DNA from: Agrocybe praecox
Lineage: Eukaryota > Basidiomycota > Agaricomycetes > Agaricales > Agrocybaceae
Assembly: GCA_964017145.1 (NCBI GenBank)
Contig: CAXHKQ010000117.1
Location: 1 to 30,480, forward strand
DNA length: 30,480 nucleotides
Direction: 5' to 3'
Shown: in pieces, positions 25,427 to 30,480 of the stretch
Layout of the letters: every line of letters starts with the position of its first letter
How positions within the stretch are numbered: the stretch's first letter is position 1
Translations under genes and position numbers: made by a program
The notes under the pieces: model-generated
The model's database searches: none
Seen by the model: only the letters and a program-made list of their open reading frames with translations
What the model was told of the DNA's origin: nothing

Positions 25427-28400
25427 TTGGTGAAGGACATGTCCCAATGGAATAAATTTAATGTATTAGAAGATGAAAGTAATAAAGCCAACCTCTCCTC
25501 TTCAAATTCTGATACAGAAATCATGCCCTCTGATTCATCCTCTTCCTCCTCCCCTGAAAGGATCTACATTCTGAACCACAAGCCTAAGACCTCTACCCAT
25601 CTGTCAGTTACACTAAAGACAATGGATACAGGAAAAAGGCTTTCTGTGAATGCTTTGCTTGACTCTGGTGCCACTGGTCTTTTTCTGGATACTGGTTTTG
25701 TGAAATATCATAATCTAAACACAAGAAAACTTCCTAGAGCCATTCCTGTCTACAATGTAGATGGAACTCTCAACAAGAGTGGCTCCATTCATGAGGAAGT
25801 TGACTTGATTATGATCTACAAGAACCATACAGAAAAGGCTACCTTTGCTGTTTGTGACTTGGGAGACAAAACTGCTATTATTGGACACACCTGGCTTTAT
25901 CTACATAACCCAGATGTTGATTGGAAGTCAGGGGATGTTCAATTCACAAGATGTCCATCTGACTGCCACATGGAAGTTATAAGAGCCAGAAGGAAGAGAC
26001 AGAGAATAGCTGCAATACAAAGAAGACAGCTTCCTCAGTTTGATGATGAAGGTGTAGATCTTGTAGCTCAGTCACCTGACTCTGACTCTGAGATTGAGCC
26101 TGAGGATAGGATTTTTATTTCCTGTCTACATCCTCAAAGTCAGTCTATCAATGCTACTTCCACTGTGTCCCAAAAACTAGCAGAAGAATCTCACCAGAAA
26201 GCTGATTCCCCAAAGAAATCCTTTGGAGAAGCTGTCCCCAAGCACTATCATCAATTCAAAGGGGTATTCTCAAAGGAATCTTTTGACAGGCTACCAGATA
26301 GAAAGCCTTGGGATCATGCTATTGAGCTGAAGCCTAGTTCTGAGCCATATAGATCAAAGATATATCCTCTTTCACCTAAGGAGCAGAAAGAGCTTGATGC
26401 CTTTCTAGAGGAAAATCTGAAATCTGGCAGAATTAGACCTTCCAAGTCACCTATGGCATCCCCTGTTTTCTTTGTCAAGAAGAAGGATGGCTCTCTTAGA
26501 CTAGTACAGGACTATAGGAAGCTGAATGAAATGACTATCAAAAACTCCTACCCTCTACCTCTCATTTCTGACATCATCACCAAACTCAGTAAAGCTAAAT
26601 ACTTCACCAAGCTGGATGTCAGATGGGGATTTAACAATGTCAGAGTTAAGGAAGGAGATGAATGGAAGGCAGCCTTTAGAACTAATAGAGGGCTGTTTGA
26701 ACCACTGGTCATGTTTTTTGGCTTAACCAATAGTCCTGCCACCTTTCAAACTATGATGAATGACATCTTCATAGAGCTCATTGATGGCAATGTTGTCATT
26801 GTCTACATGGATGACATATTGGTTTTCACTGAGACTCTTGAACATCATAGAGAAGTAGTCAAGAAGGTTCTGCAAATCCTAGAAGAGAACAAACTCTACC
26901 TCAAAGCAGAAAAATGTGAATTTGAAAAGGAAAAGATTGAATATCTTGGACTTATCATTTCACAAGGCAAGATTGAAATGGATCCTGTCAAGGTAGAGGG
27001 AGTCTCCAAATGGCCTGAACCTGAAAATGTCAAGGATGTTCAATCATTCTTGGGATTTGTCAACTTCTACAGAAGGTTCATAGAGGATTTTGCAGACATT
27101 GCCAAGCCACTTCATGAATTGACAAAGAAGGGAACAGTCTGGAGATGGGGACTTAGACATCAGGAAGCCTTTGATCAGTTAAAGCTTAAGGTCACATCCT
27201 CTCCTGTTTTGGTTTTCCCTGATGATAATAAGCCCTATAAAGTTGAAGCAGATAGCTCAGATTATGCTACTGGGGCTGTTTTATCTCAGGAAGGATCAGA
27301 TGGGAAATGGCATCCTGTTGCTTTTATGTCTAAGAGCCTCTCTGAAGTAGAAAGAAATTATGAAATTCATGACAAGGAAATGCTGGCAATTATCAGGGCA
27401 CTAGATGAATGGAGACATTATCTTGAAGGGACTCAACATACCTTTGAGATTTGGACAGACCACAAAAATCTAGAGTACTTTATGACTGCCCAGAAGTTAA
27501 GCAGGAGGCAGGCCAGATGGTCTCTGTTTTTGTCCAGATTTGACTTTTCTCTTCATCATAGACCTGGTAAAAAATCCTTAAAGCCAGATGCTCTGTCAAG
27601 AAGATCAGATCATAAGAAGGGGGAGAATGATAATGAAAATGTAGTTCTCCTCAAACCTTCCTACTTCAAAATCCAAGCTCTCAAACAGGGGCACACCATT
27701 TTGTCTGGTCCTGAGACTGATCTTCTGAAGAAAATCAGAGAGGCAAAGGACATGGATGAAAAGGTTGTAAAGGCAGTACAAAAATTGAAGGGATCCTCAA
27801 CCAAGAAGATAGAAGGACAGGAATGGGCAGAAGAGCAAGGACTTATTCTCTATAGAGGGAAGGTGTATGTTCCTAAGGACAAAGATCTTAGAAGGAAAAT
27901 TGTGGAACTACATCATGATGCCTATATTGCTGGACATCCAGGAAAATGGAAGACAATAGAGCTTGTCTCTAGAAATTATTGGTGGCCAGGAATGTCTCAC
28001 TACATTGCAGCATACACTAGAAGCTGTGATAGATGTAACAGGACAAAGACATTCCCAGCTAAGCCTGTTGGCTTCTTGACTCCTACTGAAATTCCTTCTG
28101 ATGTTTGGCAAACCATTACTGTGGACTTTATCACTGGATTACCTGAGTGTCAAGGGTACAATGCCATCATGATAGTTGTAGATAGGCTTAGCAAGATGAT
28201 CCACATCATACCTACCACAGATGAAGTCACATCTGAAGGTACTGCTAAGCTCTACAGGGACTATGTCTGGAAACTGCATGGTCTACCTATCAAAATAATC
28301 TGTGATAGAGGTCCCCAGTTTGTCTCCAAGTTTATGAAAGAGCTCAACTCCTTACTAGGTATTCAGACTGCTTCATCTACAGCCTATCACCCTCAGACAG

Positions 28401-29302
28401 ATGGTCAAACTGAGAGGTTAAATCAAGAAGTAGAACAATACCTCAGGCTCTTCATAAACCACAGACAAGATGACTGGGTAGAATGGTTGTCCTTAGCTGA
28501 ATTCTCCTACAACAACAGAGTTCAAGCATCTACTAGGCAAACACCTTTCATGCTCAATAATGGTAGACATCCCAGGATGGGCACAGAACCTCTTAGAGAC
28601 AGCAAGATGGACACTGTAGATACCTTTGTGAAAAACATGGAAGAGGCCAGAAAAGAAGCAGAGTCTGCACTCAAAAAGGCCGCTGATGATATGGCCAAAT
28701 TTTATGATAGACACAGAGGTGCACCTACTGAGTATAAGGTTGGAGACATGGTTTGGCTAGATGGCAAGGACTTGAAGACTGATAGGCCTTCCAAGAAATT
28801 GGAGGACAAAAGATATGGACCATACAAGATCACCAAAGTTGTTGGTCCAAATGCCTATGAATTAAAATTGCCTTCTACCATGAAGATCCATCCTGTATTC
28901 AATGTGGTCAAGCTCATGCCCCATCATCCTGATCCAGTTGGTAGGAAGCCCTCTTCCAGACCTCCACCAGTTATCAAAGGAGAAAACCCTGAATGGGAAG
29001 TTGAGTACATCAAGGATAGCAGATTATTCAGAAATAAGCTGCAGTATTTGGTGAAATGGAAAAACTACCCAAATGAAGAAAGTACTTGGGAACCTGCTGA
29101 AAATCTGAAGAGAGCAGCTAAATCAATCAAGGAATTCCATGCAAAACACCCAGCTGCTCCCAGAAAAATTTCTGCCTTAACTTTTGATAGACTCTCATTT
29201 TCTCCTCTAATTAATTTTACTGAACCTCCACCTCCTCTGAAACCCTCCAAACTCAGTCATACATGTGCACATTGTGGGAAATGTGCCTTAGAGAGGGGGT
29301 GA
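25427..29302 (+). CDS. Gypsy-2 Pol polyprotein (PR-RT-RNH-INT-chromodomain)
   Basis: 1291 codons, all domains intact. Protease DSGA at 79-82; RT about 300-520 with YMDD at 460-463; RNase H about 560-690 (VEADSS, HDKEMLAII, DHKNLEYF); integrase zinc finger from 829 (HH...CDRC); and integrase core D900, D960, E996 with 35 residues between the last two. The chromodomain from about 1188 (WEVEYIKDS, YLVKWKNYPNEESTWEP) retains aromatic positions expected for binding methylated histone H3. The opening codon is TTG; the first ATG is 25439. The frame is open through 25415, so Pol is probably made as a -1 Gag-Pol fusion. The TGA stop at 29300-29302 abuts the 3' LTR. Confidence 0.95.
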   Translation: MVKDMSQWNKFNVLEDESNKANLSSSNSDTEIMPSDSSSSSSPERIYILNHKPKTSTHLSVTLKTMDTGKRLSVNALLDSGATGLFLDTGFVKYHNLNTRKLPRAIPVYNVDGTLNKSGSIHEEVDLIMIYKNHTEKATFAVCDLGDKTAIIGHTWLYLHNPDVDWKSGDVQFTRCPSDCHMEVIRARRKRQRIAAIQRRQLPQFDDEGVDLVAQSPDSDSEIEPEDRIFISCLHPQSQSINATSTVSQKLAEESHQKADSPKKSFGEAVPKHYHQFKGVFSKESFDRLPDRKPWDHAIELKPSSEPYRSKIYPLSPKEQKELDAFLEENLKSGRIRPSKSPMASPVFFVKKKDGSLRLVQDYRKLNEMTIKNSYPLPLISDIITKLSKAKYFTKLDVRWGFNNVRVKEGDEWKAAFRTNRGLFEPLVMFFGLTNSPATFQTMMNDIFIELIDGNVVIVYMDDILVFTETLEHHREVVKKVLQILEENKLYLKAEKCEFEKEKIEYLGLIISQGKIEMDPVKVEGVSKWPEPENVKDVQSFLGFVNFYRRFIEDFADIAKPLHELTKKGTVWRWGLRHQEAFDQLKLKVTSSPVLVFPDDNKPYKVEADSSDYATGAVLSQEGSDGKWHPVAFMSKSLSEVERNYEIHDKEMLAIIRALDEWRHYLEGTQHTFEIWTDHKNLEYFMTAQKLSRRQARWSLFLSRFDFSLHHRPGKKSLKPDALSRRSDHKKGENDNENVVLLKPSYFKIQALKQGHTILSGPETDLLKKIREAKDMDEKVVKAVQKLKGSSTKKIEGQEWAEEQGLILYRGKVYVPKDKDLRRKIVELHHDAYIAGHPGKWKTIELVSRNYWWPGMSHYIAAYTRSCDRCNRTKTFPAKPVGFLTPTEIPSDVWQTITVDFITGLPECQGYNAIMIVVDRLSKMIHIIPTTDEVTSEGTAKLYRDYVWKLHGLPIKIICDRGPQFVSKFMKELNSLLGIQTASSTAYHPQTDGQTERLNQEVEQYLRLFINHRQDDWVEWLSLAEFSYNNRVQASTRQTPFMLNNGRHPRMGTEPLRDSKMDTVDTFVKNMEEARKEAESALKKAADDMAKFYDRHRGAPTEYKVGDMVWLDGKDLKTDRPSKKLEDKRYGPYKITKVVGPNAYELKLPSTMKIHPVFNVVKLMPHHPDPVGRKPSSRPPPVIKGENPEWEVEYIKDSRLFRNKLQYLVKWKNYPNEESTWEPAENLKRAAKSIKEFHAKHPAAPRKISALTFDRLSFSPLINFTEPPPPLKPSKLSHTCAHCGKCALERG
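29290..29302 (+). promoter_or_regulatory. Gypsy-2 polypurine tract overlapping the pol stop
   Basis: AGAGAGGGGGTGA lies directly before the 3' LTR. Purine-rich sequence here is the plus-strand primer, so the last pol codons and the stop lie inside it. The same arrangement holds for Gypsy-1 (6238 onward on the minus strand). Confidence 0.75.
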
Positions 29303-29760
29303 TGTCAGGGTTTCCCCTATTTTTCCTTATTTTTCTACATTTATTTCGCATTTTTCCCTTTTGTAGATGTGTAGATATCTTATCTGCTTCATATCTTTGA
29401 TTATCTCTTGATTATCTCTTGATTATCATTTGATTAGATACTTATCACTTTAATTTCCCATGAGCATAGCCTCATCCATTCTACATCATTCTTTTACTTT
29501 CTTTATGATGTCATTGCTTTACTCATCATTCCTTTCTATGATGTCATGTAGGAATATTCTAGAATAGCTGTAAGGTATACTGGACATGTATGTAGCTGTA
29601 GCCCCAGCTTCAATCTCTTAGGATATCCACTATCATTGGTGTGATCTCTTAGAACCATTGAGTGTCTCTCTCTCTCTTCATCTCTCTCTCTCTCTCTCTC
29701 TCTCTCTTGCTTTGTCTTTGTTGGTGGCCTTGTCACACTGATCTTAGTGTTGCCCTGACA
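29303..29760 (+). repeat. Gypsy-2 3' LTR
   Basis: 458 bp and no difference from 23455-23912 noticed by eye. AGCAC follows at 29761-29765 and LINE ORF1 resumes. Confidence 0.95.
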
Positions 29761-30248
29761 AGCACCATGGGCGTGGCCTACATCGACATCTGGGACACCA
29801 AGTCCGGAGCTCGCGCCAAACAGATCATCAACAAGACTGTTATGGTCCCCGGTAGGCAGTGTGAAATTCAAGCCGCCACCACCCACACCGGTGTCCCCCT
29901 CTGTCAGCGTTGCTGGCGATGGGGCCACTCCGACAAAGGATGCAGGCAACGCGCTGCGTCCTGCCCCCACTGCATGGGCCCACACAAGGCCGACGAACAT
30001 TGCGACGTTGCCAAGTGCTGCAAAGGGAACGCAAATGCGAACCCACCCCTCAAACCAACTCCTGCTGGCCAGCCGTGTCCCCACACGGATCACTGCATCA
30101 ATTGCAAGGGTGCCCACGCTGCGAACTCACGTAAATGCAAGTTCTGGACCAACTGCTTCGATCATGCATGGATCGATGGCAAATATGCAGACGTACATCG
30201 TACTCAACAGAATCTCCACGATCGTACTAACCCCCTCCCCGTAGCTTA

Positions 30249-30461
30249 ATGCGCAACGGCCTAGGCAGGGAGATTAGTATATACTCGCACAATGTAGCTA
30301 AAAAATATGATTACCTACACGTGTTACTCGAAAAGTTAATAGACACTGTTGACGTTATCTTTGTGCAAGAACTGCCTTGGCAGATAATAAGACAAGCGCC
30401 TTCTTCAACTAATAGAGAAGGTGATAATATCGTTGGCGGGGCGTTCAGAGCCTTTCAGTAG
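30249..30461 (+). pseudogene. LINE ORF2 start, truncated APE endonuclease
   Basis: Seventy codons that begin ORF2 with its ATG sharing the A of the ORF1 TAA (TAATG). The first 60 residues look like the N-terminus of an APE-type LINE endonuclease (SHNVAKKYDYLHVLLEK then VDVIFVQELPW). After EGDNIVGG the sequence no longer looks like endonuclease. It instead resembles the LINE 3' UTR of copies 2 and 3 (the CTTTCAGTAGGTACC block against CCTTCAGTGGGTACC), and stops at TAG. This suggests an internally deleted LINE lacking reverse transcriptase. The window ends 19 bp later, so the 3' end is unseen. Confidence 0.65.
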
Positions 30462-30480
30462 GTACCTGGGTTTGTGGGCT

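Larger units (their letters stand above)
23455..29760 (+). mobile_element. Gypsy-2, complete chromodomain Ty3/Gypsy element
   Basis: 6306 bp, with 458 bp LTRs (23455-23912 and 29303-29760) that look identical over their whole length by eye. Ends are TGTCAGGG/CCCTGACA and the target duplication is AGCAC (23450-23454 and 29761-29765). gag and pol are complete. It is the same family as Gypsy-1 but a different subfamily, with LTRs about 43 bp shorter. Identical LTRs make this probably the youngest insertion in the window. Confidence 0.97.
22950..30249 (+). pseudogene. LINE ORF1 (Gag-like, CCHC), split by Gypsy-2
   Basis: Segments 22950-23454 and 29766-30249 are in the same frame once Gypsy-2 and one AGCAC are removed. 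The first part resembles the ORF1 nucleic-acid-binding domain of fungal LINEs (a VRARRALRDCG...LQILSMAQAYAGYNL region). The second continues YIDIWDTKSGARAKQIIN and then three knuckles: CX2CX4HX4C (CQRCWRWGHSDKGC), CPHCMGPHKADEHC and CINCKGAHAANSRKC. ORF1 proteins coat the LINE RNA. The natural start is not visible, so the 5' end is probably truncated inside the KDZ gene. The TAA stop overlaps the ORF2 ATG. Confidence 0.8.

Overview
The window looks like a heterochromatic transposon graveyard from a filamentous fungus, most likely a basidiomycete of the Agaricomycetes. The reasons are a CxC2-type KDZ transposase with many 50-70 bp introns, chromodomain Ty3/Gypsy elements, Tad-like LINEs with APE endonuclease, RNase H and CCHC knuckles, and a Tc1/mariner element. 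I found no ordinary host gene, tRNA, rRNA or CRISPR array. Organism placement is inference from element content.

The layout is best read as nested insertions. The oldest visible layer is a plus-strand KDZ transposase gene, with its N-terminal part at about 315-720 and its C-terminal two thirds at about 20282-22930. A head-to-tail cluster of four truncated LINE 3' ends separates the halves (copy 1 at 721-1926, copy 2 at 1927-3147, copy 3 from 3148, copy 4 at 20191-20281). LINE copy 3 is cut twice. One cut is by a large element with about 550 bp terminal inverted repeats (3273-17741, target duplication TCTCGAC). The other is by a 1595 bp Tc1/mariner transposon with an intact DD34E transposase (17947-19541, TA duplication). 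Inside the long-TIR element sits a Ty1/Copia retrotransposon on the minus strand (4220-15466, duplication ACGTC). Inside the Copia reverse transcriptase sits a complete chromodomain Ty3/Gypsy element, also on the minus strand (Gypsy-1, 5737-12231, duplication AATAC).

On the right, a solo Copia LTR (20541-20957, duplication GAACC) lies in a KDZ exon. The KDZ C-terminus then runs into a second LINE carrying ORF1. That ORF1 is split by a second, apparently very young, complete Gypsy (Gypsy-2, 23455-29760, duplication AGCAC). LINE ORF1 resumes at 29766, ends in a TAATG overlap with ORF2, and ORF2 seems to be deleted almost at once into the LINE 3' region before the window ends.

Four elements have exact or near-exact target duplications and recognisable ends. 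Both Gypsy copies have full-length gag and pol frames, and the Tc1 transposase is intact. Copia pol is broken by a stop, a 1-base frameshift and the Gypsy insertion, and its gag is missing although its two LTRs look identical. Points most worth follow-up are the unclassified long-TIR element without a visible transposase, a U3 array of TGAAACA (Ste12/pheromone-response-like) motifs in the Copia LTR, the self-priming arrangement of the Gypsy elements, the Tc1 element whose long TIRs are each bracketed by inverted copies of the terminal site, and the TAATG junction of the LINE. All comparisons were made by eye.
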